DNA of 64,000 nt, taken from the NCBI GenBank assembly GCA_030052745.1, contig JANBVO010000023.1:124001-188000 (forward strand), read 5' to 3'. The translations under genes and the position numbers were made by a program. This DNA is from Pleurostoma richardsiae (lineage: Eukaryota; Ascomycota; Sordariomycetes; Calosphaeriales; Pleurostomataceae). Below are positions 24,211 to 36,000 of the stretch, piece after piece (the first letter of the stretch is position 1; every line of letters begins with the position of its first letter). The notes under the pieces were generated by a model, which did not search any database, was not told where the DNA came from, and saw nothing but the letters and a program-made list of their open reading frames with translations.

Positions 24211-25484
24211 CTAGCTGCCTCTCGAGTTGTGGATGTCCAGGACCAGTATATCCGTCGCGCCGACCTTGGTCAGGTCGTCCATCACGGGGGCGATCTTCTT
24301 CTTCTCCACCATGGCGCTGACCGCGACCCAGCCCTCCTCCTCCAGCTGCGTGATGGTCGGGGCCCGCTTGCCCGGGGTGATCTTGGTCGCGGCTGGCAGG
24401 CGTGACCTCTCCACGTTGTACTGGCACAGCACGTACCGCTGGGCGGTGATGACACCCTGGATCCGGGAGGCGATCAGCTCCACCATGTCGGGGTGAGTCG
24501 GCTTCTTCGACTTGATGAGGATGGCGGAGGACTCGACCACGGTGTCAACGGCTTTCAGGCCGGCTGCCCTCATTGTCTCTCCGGATTCTGCAGTATAGCT
24601 CATTAGTAACACTGTTTCGGAGCGTTCAGCGCGCTGCAAGAATCTTGGACAGTACTAACCGACAAGATCGACGATGCCGTCAGCCACACCGAGAGCGCAC
24701 GCCGCCTCGACACTACCGGTCAACTCGATGATCTTGGTCCGCAGCTTCTTGTTAGCCAGGTCCGCGCCATTTGCCTCGCCCTCCTGCTCCAGCTCGAGCT
24801 TGGCGAAGAACTCCTGCGTCAGGTTCACGAAACTCGTCCCGATCGTCTTCCCGATCAGGTCCTTCGCCTCGTTATAGACGCCCGCCGCGGGCACCTGCAC
24901 CTGCAGCTTGCAGTGGCCGAAACGGAGGTCCAGAACCGTCTCGCAGCCGCGGGGCTTCCCGTCCTCGGGGGTGACGTCTCCGGACAGCCTCTGTGCCCGC
25001 TTCACGGACCGAACGTCGGCATCGTGCTCCTGCACCTGGTCCAGTCCGGTAATGCCCAGGTCTACCTGGCCTTCACCCACGAAGGTTGGGATGTCTGCGG
25101 CGGGGAGGAATACGAGCGCGATCGGGAGGTTCTTCACGAGCGCGATGTCGAGGCGATTTTCTCTCCGGAACTGTATGTCGGACCCCTCGAGGAGGTTGAG
25201 AGCTGCCTGCTGTAACCGGCCCTCTGAGGGACTGTTAGGGCACTATGATCTTCGATGACTCTGCGCACCAAGGAGAAGGGGTCTACGGACTCTTAGGGAC
25301 AGCAAACAATAGCCGTCCTTCTAGGCTGTTGTGTCAAACGTCAGCAAACATTCTTCCTTACTACTACCTCCACCATGGTCTTGTGTATGCGAACGGCCCA
25401 AGGAATACCCCGCGTATCCAACGCATGACGGAGGCGGAAGTAAGAGAACGGGAGGAGGGAGACCAACTGGTTGACCAGATCCAT
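24211..25484 (-). CDS. HIS1: ATP phosphoribosyltransferase (first step of histidine synthesis)
   Basis: Secure exons are 25320-25291, 25223-24660 and 24587-24211. They read GRLLFAVPKKGRLQQAALNL, then DIALVKNLPIALVFLPAADI, VDLGITGLDQV, and TGSVEAACALGVADGIVDLV with the PRPP-binding loop; the C-terminal ACT-like regulatory domain includes SRIQGVITAQRYVLCQYNV. The enzyme joins ATP and PRPP and is feedback-inhibited by histidine. The start is probably ATG 25484 (MDLVNQL, as in related fungi), but its link to the next exon is unclear. A GT donor directly after MDLVNQL is in the wrong phase. A donor at 25408 (GTATTC) is in phase but inserts 18 unusual residues; with it the protein is 348 residues. 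Confidence 0.88.
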
Positions 25485-25600
25485 AATGACGCTCGTCGAG
25501 ATGCGCTCTCTGTGTTCAAGGGCAATATTCGGAAGTTCAATGGGAAAGGAAGTTGTGTATTGCGCCGAGACTGCGCTTCGATATCCTTTTTTCTCTAGCA

Positions 25601-25607
25601 ATGACTC
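25601..25607 (+). promoter_or_regulatory. Gcn4/CPC1 site TGACTCA
   Basis: A perfect palindromic TGACTCA lies 117 bp upstream of the probable HIS1 start. This is the known binding site of the cross-pathway control bZIP activator, which induces amino acid synthesis genes on starvation. Confidence 0.6.
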
Positions 25608-25764
25608 AGGGGCACCGGCAGGCAACGGGGAGTCTGATGCGATCAATTGAGAGATATTCGAGAGGGTGGCAGGCAAGGAGCGTAGAAGGGCCTTTAGACA
25701 GCGAAGCGCGGTCAAGACAGGAGCACGAACTGAGGTCACGTAGTTCTGGGCGGTCACCGCGAGG

Positions 25765-25770
25765 GAGTCA
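25765..25770 (-). promoter_or_regulatory. Second Gcn4/CPC1-type site (TGACTC core)
   Basis: GAGTCA on the plus strand, about 280 bp upstream of the probable HIS1 start. A pair of sites in one promoter strengthens the case for cross-pathway control. Confidence 0.45.
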
Positions 25771-26707
25771 TAAAGAGATTTCCGGAGCCCACGTTCCTGA
25801 ATCGGAGCTCCATCACTGGCTTTCCACCCAGAGCCGGTGGAGGGGCACGCACGCCGGCCCAAATGGCGGGGCAGCACTTTAGCCAACCTAGTGCCGTCAT
25901 TCGGGCGTCCCGGCGTCCTCCTTAGCAGTACGGAGCCCTCCGGACAATGCTAACCAGGTACCGACGAAAGCCACCTGGAACTTCCAGCAGGGATGTAGCG
26001 TCGACAGGAGACGGTTTACGGTTGAGCCAAGCTCTGGATCGTTGAAGTAGGTACGATATCCATATTGACAAGAGCACAGGACTGTGGCACCGGCCCAAGA
26101 GAAGCTGGTGATGTGTTGTTTTTGTCGTGTGGTACACGTTGCGCAGTTCCCACTGGGCTTCGTCGAGGAACAGGCAGATAGTAGAAGCAACTTGACCGAC
26201 TGTTTGCAGTCTAAGGGTTCTCGAGCAAGCCCACAGATACTTCGGTACAGGAGTTCATGTTGAAGATGCGTCCATCAAACATCTTCTTCAGAGCAATAGA
26301 CGGAAGGAAATAGGATGGAAATGGCAATTTGAGGCGGGTCGCGACTATTTTAAGATGCAGTATCAGATGTACTTCACATCTCCGCCTGCAGAAGGAATAA
26401 ATCTGGGTACCCTGTGATAGTTGACGGGAATGCCAAGCTCCCGTCCCCCCGGACCATGCGCAACGGGTACAGTACGTCACCCCTTTAACTTAATAGAGCC
26501 GCGAGTCCAAGCCACATCTCAAGAGACACTCTGTCCAGCTACGGCTCCAGCGATCAAGCTCCCGTTGAATGCTCTTCGCGACTGTGCAACGTTGCCCCCG
26601 CGTCCTCTCGTTTATCTGACTCTTGCAAGACAGTCAGCCTTATCGTCTAATATGACGATGGCCCGCGCCTAACGCCGGGTTCTCGAGCCGCCGAGAGAGG
26701 CATCACG

Positions 26708-28835
26708 ATGCCCGAAACGTCGAGAGAAAGGAGACCAGCATCCCCACAGCTCGACGAGAAGTACACAGCAAGCAAGCACGGCGCAACGGCACCAAACACC
26801 AAGAAGGATCTGTCACCGGTCTTGAACGGACAGGGACTCGCCGAGCACCTCGAGCACAGCGGAGACGGCCATCACGCGCCGCATCAGGACACGAACAGAA
26901 GAGCATCGCTAGATTCCATCAGCTCGAGCTGGGAAGACGCCGCAGAGGACCTCGCTTCGGAGGTGGAAGAGGCACTCGTCCTCGAGGAGGACCCCGCAGA
27001 GATGGCGAGCTGGTCGGGACGGCCCGACATCAAGGGCAGCTCTGAGGTGGTGCGCATGGTCCTGCTCTGTGCAGTCCACGCCGGAATAACGTTGGTTTCC
27101 CCGGATCTCGACAGCTACGACGTTTTATCGCTAACTTGACCAATTTAGCTTCACTTGGGGTGTGGAAATGACATGTGAGCCTTCTCCGTGTGTCATGCTA
27201 CCATTGACAAACCTGCTGACGACTCCTGCCTCGCAGATTGTACCCCCTACCTTCTCTCCCTTGGCCTGACAAAAGGCCAGACATCGATGGTGTGGATAGC
27301 TGGACCGCTGTCAGGCCTGATAGTACAGCCCGTCATTGGCGTGATATCTGACTCGACAAAGTCGAGATGGGGTCGCCGGAGGCCGTACATTGTGCTTGGG
27401 TCACTGGTTGTTGTCACTGGCCTCCTTACACTAGGGTTCACGAAGGAGATCGTCAGCGCCTTCGTTCCCGAATCAGACTTTCGAAAGATCCTGACAATTG
27501 TGACCGCCGTCTTCGCGTTATATGCCACAGACTTCTCCATCAATGCGGGTATGTATCAAATGTTTGAGTCTGCTCACACAAGAGCTGATAGCTTGCCACT
27601 TAGTGATGTCTTGCGCGAGGAGCTTGATAGTCGACACATTACCCGTGTCGAAACAGCAGGCCGGCGCAGCGTGGGCCAGCAGATTGTCCTCTGTAGGCCA
27701 CATCCTTGGCTATGGAGCAGGCGCAGTCGACCTCGTGAAGATCTTTGGCCCGACCTTGGGCGACACGCAGTTTAAGCAACTGACTGTTGTTGCTGCGCTC
27801 GGCCTCATCTTCACAGCAGCACTTACTTGCTGGGCGGTAACTGAGCGCGTGCTCATATCAGTACGCCACGATCCCAAGGCGAAAGGGCGCTTCAAGATCT
27901 TCCGCCAAATCTGGTCGACATTACTCACCCTCCCTCCGCGGATCCAGGCCATCTGCTGGGCCGTCTTCTGGTCCTGGATTGGCTGGTTCCCTTTCCTGTT
28001 TTATAGTAGCACGTGGGTAGGGGAGACATACTTCCGGTACGACGTCCCCGAGGATGCCAAGGACTCAAAGGACGCACTGGGAGATATGGGCCGGATAGGT
28101 GCGTCGGCCCTCACAGTCTATTCTCTGATCACGTTCTTGGGCGCCTGGGTCCTACCGTTGTTCGTCCGGGCGCCGGACGATGACAACTTCACCGCCCGCC
28201 CACCAGAGAGCATCGCGCATCTAGTCGAGAAGTTCAACAAGATCAAGCCGGATCTCCTGACGGTCTGGTTCTGCTCCCATCTGATGTTCGCCGGGGCCAT
28301 GTTCTTCGCGCCCTTCGCGGCGAGCTTTCGCTTCGCGACCGCCCTGGTCGCCATATGCGGCGTGCCTTGGACGATCGCCATGTGGGCGCCGACGACTTTC
28401 ATGGGCATAGAGGTGAACAAGCTCGGCGGTGACCACCCCGGAAGCGGCGGCGCGGCATACCGCCGCCTCTCTAACGACGTCGAGATGACGTCCCTGTCCC
28501 AAGGCGGCGTCGGCGGCGGGCGCGACTCCCCGCTCCGGGTCGAGCACGGCCCGGACGACCCGCACGCCGCCGTCGCGGCCACGGGCGAGCTGTCGGGCGT
28601 CTACTTCGGCATCCTCAACATCTACACGACGCTGCCGCAGTTCCTCGGCACCTTCATCAGCACGGTGGTCTTTGCGATCCTGGAGCCGGGCAAGAGCCCC
28701 GAGCTCGCAACCGACGCACACCCCAGCGAGCACCACGGCACCGACGGCCCGAACGCCATCGCCGTGTGCTTGTTCATCGGGGCCATCGCGGCGGTGGGCG
28801 CGGCGTACGCGACGAGGAAGCTTATGTACATGTGA
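26708..28835 (+). CDS. Sucrose/alpha-glucoside transporter, SUT/SLC45 family
   Basis: Exons 26708-27090, 27149-27174, 27237-27548 and 27604-28835 encode 650 residues. A disordered acidic N-tail of about 115 residues precedes about 12 membrane helices. The family hallmark FTWGVEMTYCTPYLLSLGL is assembled across three exons, followed by MVWIAGPLSGLIVQPVIGV and the SRWGRRRPYIVLG loop. A long loop rich in Gly and Ser lies before the last helices. Relatives are fission yeast Sut1 and plant sucrose/proton symporters, so a plasma-membrane disaccharide importer is likely. Exon 2 is a 26-nt microexon coding for part of the hallmark. Introns are 58, 62 and 55 nt. Confidence 0.9.
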
Positions 28836-29792
28836 AGTAAGGGGAAAAGGAGATCGAGGTTGATGGAAAGTGTAGGGAGCTTGTCATCTACGGCTATTTC
28901 TGTAATTAGTACGGCGTTGGGGGAGGCATGGACAGTGGTAGGCTGTCTGTTCGGTACATCTATCTATCTGTACAATCATGGAGCGTTCGGCATTCGGCTG
29001 CCGGGAAATGATATTCTATTGATGACGTGCCTTCTCCGTGTCTTCCCCGACATGAATGTCATGTTCCCTTGTACAGAGCAGCGACCTGAAGTTGACAGGG
29101 GTTGATTCTGGCCGCCCTCAGAGCATTAGGAGTAAGCACAGAATGCGACGGAGTATGTGATCTTCTAAGGTGAGTGTATTTGCTATCTACCTAACTAATA
29201 AGGTACGTATAAGGCCCAGCAACTCGCTGAGACCGTGATGTGAGTATAGCTTGCCCCCTTCCTCGAGGAAGCGTGCCTTATTACCGTCTCCCGACTCCGC
29301 CGCCGCGCGGCCCCAAGGCGTACGATGAGAGACCCTGTAGAACCACTAAGGACAAGGACAACCTCATCCTCAGTGATTAGACTTTTAAAATAGGGAAAAG
29401 ACGAGGCGAGAAGGATAAAATGCGGCATACAAACAGAACAGTTTAACGCAGTAGATAGAACTTCATGTGATGATTCATTCTCCCTGACCCGTAGGTATGA
29501 GCTACTCAAAAAAGCCAATTTGTCCACTCCCCCGGCCAAGCCCGGATATGACGCCCGCCCTAATGATGAGAAGCTGGCTGTTCCGCATCAAAACCAAGCA
29601 GTTCCGCGCGGGCCAACAAGACAAATGGAGTATCAACATCTAGCGCGCATGGGCGAGCTGGCGGAAGAAGGCAAGGCAGAGAGCGTAATTACAAAAGGAA
29701 AGTATCAGAAACATTTAACAGCCAGCCAGCTGCAGAAAGTCCGCGCGAGCAAATAAAGACCCCAAGTTGGCGGACTGCTCCTCTCGGGGACC
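28836..29792. other. Convergent intergenic region, about 1 kb
   Basis: 3' flanks of the transporter and the nuclear membrane protein. A charged open frame at 29520-29756 (+), ending ...KYQKHLTASQLQKVRASK, looks mildly protein-like. It has no ATG before 29625, so it is not called as a gene. Confidence 0.4.
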
Positions 29793-32041
29793 TCAATATA
29801 TTGGCCTCGACCCGGGCTCGTCCCACTTCCGATGGATCGCCGCCCTGTTCTCGGCCATCTCTGGCGCAGGCGAGTCCTCTTCACTCTTGACACCCGGACC
29901 CCATGACACGCGGCCGCTCTTCCGCCGCCGGGCACTGGCCTCTCCAGCACTGCTGGGGCCAATCCACTCCCACGCGCGGCCCACCTCACCGTTGCGGCCC
30001 TCGCGCTGCGCCGTCCGGACGTTGCTGTTCTGCTCCACCACGGCACGGACCCCGCTCCAGATGCGCTCCCGCTGCGCGAGGCTGTGCACTGAGCGAAGGA
30101 CGTCGTCACGCAAATTAGGCAAGAACAAGAAGGGGTCATCTAGCCCGCCATCCTCGTAAGCCAGCTCCTTCTGCGCTGCTAAGCGCTCGAGAACGGTGTC
30201 GACGAGGGTGGGAATTTGGGCCTTGGTGGCCCGGTATGTTTTGAACTGGGATCGCGCGTACAGGACTGCGAGAACAGTGGCCACTACAGATCCAATGCTG
30301 AGTCGATGTCTTGCCACCCCGAGGCGGATGGATCGGCGGACCGCGCAGGTGAGTGGAAGTCGAGCGAGAGAGGATGACGATAGGAGGGTGGTTGAAACGG
30401 CTCCGCTACCGGGAGTGCCTCTGGATCGAAAGGAGGACTGGTTAGTTAGTCGGTCAGATACTGATATAAGACGAAACGGTAGCGGTAGCTTGGAGTCCCA
30501 TTGGACTGGGGGGAAGTACTGGGTATGAGGAAATAGACTGGATATACTTACTCCTCTTTGACGACTTCGACCTCGACTTCATCCCTAGCCTCAATCTCGC
30601 CCAAGGCAGCAGCCCACAGGTCATCAAACTCCCTCTTGCTCATCTTCTTGCTTCTCTTTTCGCTGATTGTCTCCTTCAGCACCTCCTCTGCTACAGCCGG
30701 TGTAGCTGGCTTATGATCCTCTTCGGCATCCAAATCTCCACATTCATACTTGGCCCTTCGATCCCGCAGCTCTTCGACAGCCTTGTCTGCAACAGCCTTG
30801 ACACGGCGCACCTTCTCGCCGTCGGGTTCGCATGTCGGAGGCAGCGGGACGAGGCCGCCAAGGGACAGAGGATGAGGCTTGAGGATGAAGTCATTCTCGC
30901 ATCGGACAGAGTAATCCGGGAAGCAGTAGGCATGGGCAGGACAAGGCTCGCATTGCGGCTCTACCAGTTCGACGGCCCATTCGGGCAGACTAGCGTCCAG
31001 GCCTGCAGGGATAATCTGCGTCGCCGGTCTGCCAAGACCACAATAGCCGACGGCGATCTTCTCTTGCCTATACCAGGCGGCATAAGCTCCAAGGAGAGTG
31101 ACGAGTAGGACCCAGAAAGGTGTCGCCAGACTGCCACTCTTTTTCTGCCGACGAGGTATCACGGCGCTATTAGCTCTCGTAGCGTCCTCCTGGGCAAGCT
31201 CCAGTTGCTCTTCCGGAGTGAACTCCTCGCCAGCCTCAACCGCAGGTGACTCAGGGGCTTTCGGTCTGAAAGGCCGACTAAGCGGGATCTCGAACGACCT
31301 GGAGGTACTTGAGCCATCCTCATCGCCGACGGGGCCGTCTGTCCGTCTCCTAGCAGCTGAGCTGGACCTTTTCTTAGTTGACTCCATCCCCGTTGTCTTC
31401 CTGCGAGTGCTGGGCGTCTTGACTGGCGCAGGTGGAGAACTGCCGCTCTGGAAAGGGTTGTCACTCGTGAAGACACTCTCAGGCTCCCGTGATCGACGGC
31501 TCGGCATTGCGACTTCTTCGGGTGCTTCTAGCTTGATTTCTGGAGTGAAGACGCTCCGACGGGATTTTCGCGTGGACCTCATGCCGTCTGCATGGGCGTC
31601 GTTATCGGTGTCTGACGTGGGAGGTGCCTGGCGACTAGTCGATCGCCCCTTCCGCTTCGTTGGGCTTGAGACAGCGGCGTCGGCGTGATGCGCCAACTCC
31701 TCCGACTCGTGCTTGACCCGCGTAGACTTTCGCGGCGACTTTGCCCTAGTTGAAGAAGCAGGAGGGGGCATCAAGTCATAGTCGGTGGAGATGGCAGTAT
31801 CCTGCGAGCTCTCGGCGTCGACGATGCCCTGGCTGGACCTCTTGGCCCTCGCCCGTTGCGTCAGGATCTTCTTCGACTGAGGGACCACCTGCTCGTTAAA
31901 GATGTCCACTAGCTGCTGCTTCTTTGCGCTTGCGGGGTATGAGATGTTGTACGTGACGAGGATGGAGCGCAGTCGCGGGACAGTCAGCGACCACGGGTCG
32001 AACCCGTTTTGCAGGTAGTCAACACTCTCGGTGTCGGACAT
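29793..32041 (-). CDS. Inner nuclear membrane protein, Heh1/Src1 (HeH + MSC domains)
   Basis: Exons 32041-30552 and 30420-29793 (131-nt intron) encode 705 residues. The N-terminal HeH/LEM-like helix-extension-helix is at about residues 15-55 (DPWSLTVPRLRSILVTYNI, then KKQQLVDIF). A basic Ser/Thr-rich nucleoplasmic region with likely nuclear localisation signals follows. The first membrane helix (TPFWVLLVTLLGAYAAWY) leads to a lumenal part with a Cys cluster (CEPCPAHAYCFPDYSVRC). After the intron come SLARLPLTCAVRRSIRLG, a second helix, and the Man1-Src1 C-terminal winged-helix domain ending ANVRTAQREG-like and WEWIG. Such proteins tether chromatin and rDNA and recruit ESCRT to seal the envelope. 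The intron phase restores the frame exactly. Confidence 0.87.
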
Positions 32042-33022
32042 GTTGGCGGGCCTCAAAGAAGACCTATGTCACAGGAAGCACACTCTGCACGTTGCCGATG
32101 ATGAGACCAGATGCTGGACCCTGGTTTGACAGCTCAAGTTCCGAAACACTCCAAGGAATGCGGCTGAAAAGCTAATCAACACCAAGGAATAATTGACGAC
32201 AGTCTCTCCCGCCTCAGTACATGCGCCGCGTGTTCTGCAGGACGGCGATACGGAGCGACCGCGCGATTCTCAGTAGCCTGTTCCAAACGGTTCTGGCTCG
32301 AGGACCATGCTACTGCATCAATTGCGACTTTGAATTGTGTTTGAGGAGAAGTGGGCTGATACAAAAACGGCTCGATGATAAAGAGAAGATGCCTGTCCTG
32401 ACGCAAGAGAAGAAAGCTGGCCGGGGCGTTGTCTGTGGCAACAGTGACGCTAATAAGAGAGCTTCTTGACGTTCCCGGGGATTAAGCGAGGTCAAGCCAC
32501 ACTTGTCACAGGTGAAAGGGCCACATGACCATCCTAGCTTTGCGGTGGCAAAACTTTGGTGGCTGCCTCCCAACCCGAACCCGAACCCTGCCGATCCAAC
32601 CCGAGAGCTTTGATGTCACATGATTTATATGGCTGACTGGCCACATACTAGGTACCTAGGTATGTAATCTACCCTAGGAGGAGGCATGTAAAGATATTGG
32701 TATGTTATATTCACAAGTGCAGGTGACAATATCATTATATCTTATTAACAATTTTAATATTCGTCTTCTCGAAAATATCTACATCTACTTGCTAAAGTAA
32801 ATTACTGTAGATTTCTTATTTCTTTCGTATCCAGGGCGACGAGACACGGGTTGCAATCAGTGACGATAGGAGGGAAAAGTAGCAAAGAGATTAGAGCTGG
32901 TCCTCGTAGGGGGAATTGAACGGTGGAAGTATCGGCTTCATCAACCTAGCTACCCCAAAATCTCCTATCCTCTGATGACAATCATAGAAACCAAGTTATT
33001 GCCAGGCTAAAATTAACTGCAA
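32042..33022. other. Intergenic, 1 kb, with AT-rich island
   Basis: The first half is promoter of the Heh1-like gene. About 32640-32830 is strikingly AT-rich and opens with the perfect palindrome CTAGGTACCTAG (32648-32659). No gene is seen. It may be a decayed repeat or an AT-rich terminator zone for the AAA gene ending at 33023. Confidence 0.45.
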
Positions 33023-36000
33023 TTAGTCCGAGTCGTCGTCCGCATCTTTCTCCTTCTTGTCCTTCTTCTTCTCCTTAGACTTCTTCTCCGATTTCCCCTT
33101 CTTGTCAGAAGCCTTCTTACTCTTCTTGCTGCTGCTCTTGGACTCCTTGCCCTTTTTACTCTTGCTATTCTTCTTCCTTCTTGCCCCGTCGGACTCGTCA
33201 GAATCATCAGAATCGCTGTCTGACCCATCGCTGCTGTTGTCCTCCTCCGAGCTGGAGTCGGAGTCTTCCTGGTCGAATCCTTTGAACACGAGTTCAGAAG
33301 AGGGCGAATACCCCATTGCTCTCATGTACTCTCGCTTCGCCACCTTATCCTCGTCCGCACCGTGGGTTGCTAGCAGATACTCGTTGAATTGAATCGAGGC
33401 GTTGGCAACGATCTTGAAATGTTTCTTGGTCACGACCAAGCTCGCCGACTCGCCGCTGCGCTTCTTGGCGTGGAACTCGGCCAGGGCGAGGACCGTCTGG
33501 AAGGTGTTCCGGATCTGGCGACCGTTCCACCGCAGCGTCTTCCAGGTGTTCTTGGCCCAGTCCATGATCTTCTGTTCCGACTCCTTGTACCGGAATGGGG
33601 GCAGCCCATTCCTCTCGCGGTCGACGTTGACGTCGTCGACACGCGCGAAGTTGTGCTTGAAGATCTCTTTTGTCTGCTTCTTTGTGAGCTTGGGGTAGTA
33701 CAGGGTCAGGTGCAGGCGCGAGCGGAACGCGTCGTCGATGGCTCCGACTCGGTTCGTGGTGAGGAACAAGATTCCCGAGTAGTACTCGAGTATGCGCAGG
33801 AATACTGCAGTGGTGTCAGTGTGTGACTTTGGCAAATCGCAGGCAGGATCCTGTCTCCCTGGGAGGGATTACCTGAAACCAGACCATTCCTCTGCACATC
33901 TTTTTGCTACTCCAAGTCAGTCAGTCAGTCTTTCGGACTCGGGAAAGGGGTAGACGCACGTCACGTTTAGCGAGGAACACATCTGCTTCGTCGAGCAACA
34001 GTACGCAGCCCCATTTATGTGCCAGCTTGAAGTGATTCTCCATGTTTCTCTCCACATCCTCCGGTCGATAGCCAATGTCGCCTGTTTCAGAGGCTTAGTA
34101 TGTTCTGTCCCTCGGTACCTGTGGTCGTCGATGGGGGTTCAACTCACCGCAAGTGATCGGGTAGAGCGGCTTCTTGGTATGGGCAGCAACGCATTCTGCA
34201 AGTTGTATGAATTATCAGTCCGTGCCCTTGGTTGGAAGAGGCCTCTGAACTTACCTGCCGTAGAAGTCTTGCCTACTCCTGGAACGCCGTGCAAGAGGAT
34301 GATACATCCTCTCCCTATATGATGGCTCAGCAATAGTAAGTGATATGCAAGGGAAATTGTGGCCGACTCACCCTTCCCTCGTACCAAGTCCATCCCGATC
34401 TTGGCGTCCTTTTTAGAGCCGAGATCTTGGGTGTGAGTCTCAACCATAGCTTGGACCATCTCTCGGTGGCCCGGCGGAAGGACGAGGTTATCCCATTCAT
34501 TGTCCTGCTCGACCGGTCCAAGCTGCGTGAGATTCAAGAGGACTACGCACATCAATTATGTCAGCGACCCAAAGCCGTTGCCCTGCGGAATGCAGTATTT
34601 ACGCTCACCCCATTTACGGTTTCTCAGAGCGAAGCCCGGCACTTCTCCTGGTAGAAGCCTGGTAATATCATTGCCCTCCATGAGCTGCTTGAACTCGACT
34701 TGGCCCTCTTTGCCTCCCTGCTTCTCACTCTCATACTCTTCGAGTACGACCTTGATGTCTGACTCAATCTTGTGCCGCTGTTTCTTCTGTGATGAGATGT
34801 ACACATTCGAGGTACAGTCAGGACTGTAGCACCACTTCTGAGAGCACTTAGATTTCCCAAAGAGATCATAGGCCTCGCCTCTTGAGTCGGGCAGCCAGAG
34901 ACGTGCGGGCGACGCAAACTCAGGGGCTCTTATGAACGCCTTTCCCGCGCCGATGCCGCCTTCGAAGGCCAGTTTCACGTCCACAACCACCGGGCTGTTA
35001 ATCTATAATTCAATGTATTAGACATCTGGCTGCGATTTCGTGCAGGTGACATGCCATACGTAGAACTCACTTCTTCACGGTTTGGACCAACAGTTAGCCC
35101 TTCATACTGCAGATGGGAGATCCTCGTAGCGTCAAGAAAGCTGTTGCCACGATCTAGAAGGAGTTTGTCGTGTGACATATAACGAACGGGATATGCCTGG
35201 AGACTACGGATCTCTATTTCCCGCTCATACGGCTTGAAGACGAACACCTCTCGAACGGTACCGTACTCGATCCCGTCGAAGTCCACGTAGAAGCAATATA
35301 GGTTGAACTCGGTGTAGTTATTTCTGATCCTTCTCGAGATCCTCTGTGTCAACATGTCGGCAACCGCCTTAACCCCTGCATTCATTATCAGCGAGCTGCT
35401 AAATGAAACAGGCCCGACGGACTCGTCTGCCCCCTTCATAGTGAAGGCCGGAGCCATGGTGCTGGCCAGAGGCATGCCTCCAGAAGTGGCCACTACCCGA
35501 TATGCTTGAGGAGTGTGACGGCGGACAGTAGTGTGATCGGAATCTTCGATGTTGATGTACTCTTCTGGTACAGAGTCGCGCAACGGACAGTAGATGGTGT
35601 CATTGGCGTCGAACAGCATCCATAGGTTCTCGAAGGCCACGTGCGTCTCCTTCCCCTCGCGAAAGCGCTCGTACAGCTGGATCTGCTGGCCGAGATACTT
35701 GTCGACGAAGGCCAAGAAGGCTTGAAAATGGGGCAGCGCTGCAGGCCGATCAAAGGGTTGAATGCCATCAGCTTTACTTTTTTCTGCGGGCGCGAAGGGG
35801 GAAACGTCGCTTTCTTCCCGGTTTGTTGTGGCGTCTCGTGCCTCAGACGAACTATCACGGGCTGGCTGAGACTGGTCCATCTCCTCAGTGGCCACTCGTC
35901 TATTTCCCGACATCCTCGTCAGCAGTGTGATCTCCAACACATCTCCCAGAGGCTTACCCGTAAGTGTTTTGCAGCTTCGTGAGTTGCTCTCTGACATGGG

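Larger units (their letters stand above)
25485..26707. promoter_or_regulatory. Divergent promoter, HIS1 / sugar transporter
   Basis: 1.2 kb between divergent starts. The HIS1 side carries two Gcn4/CPC1-type sites (listed separately). Short minus-strand frames at 25897-26190 and 26211-26480 are not supported as genes. Confidence 0.5.

Noticed and set aside
29520-29756. Charged plus-strand frame, 78 codons
   Set aside because: No ATG at the start of the frame and no match; it may be 3' untranslated sequence.
32890-32975. tRNA-like text on the minus strand (GTTCAATTCC followed by ...GGACCA)
   Set aside because: The flanks of the T-loop-like motif do not pair, and no acceptor-stem partner is found upstream.
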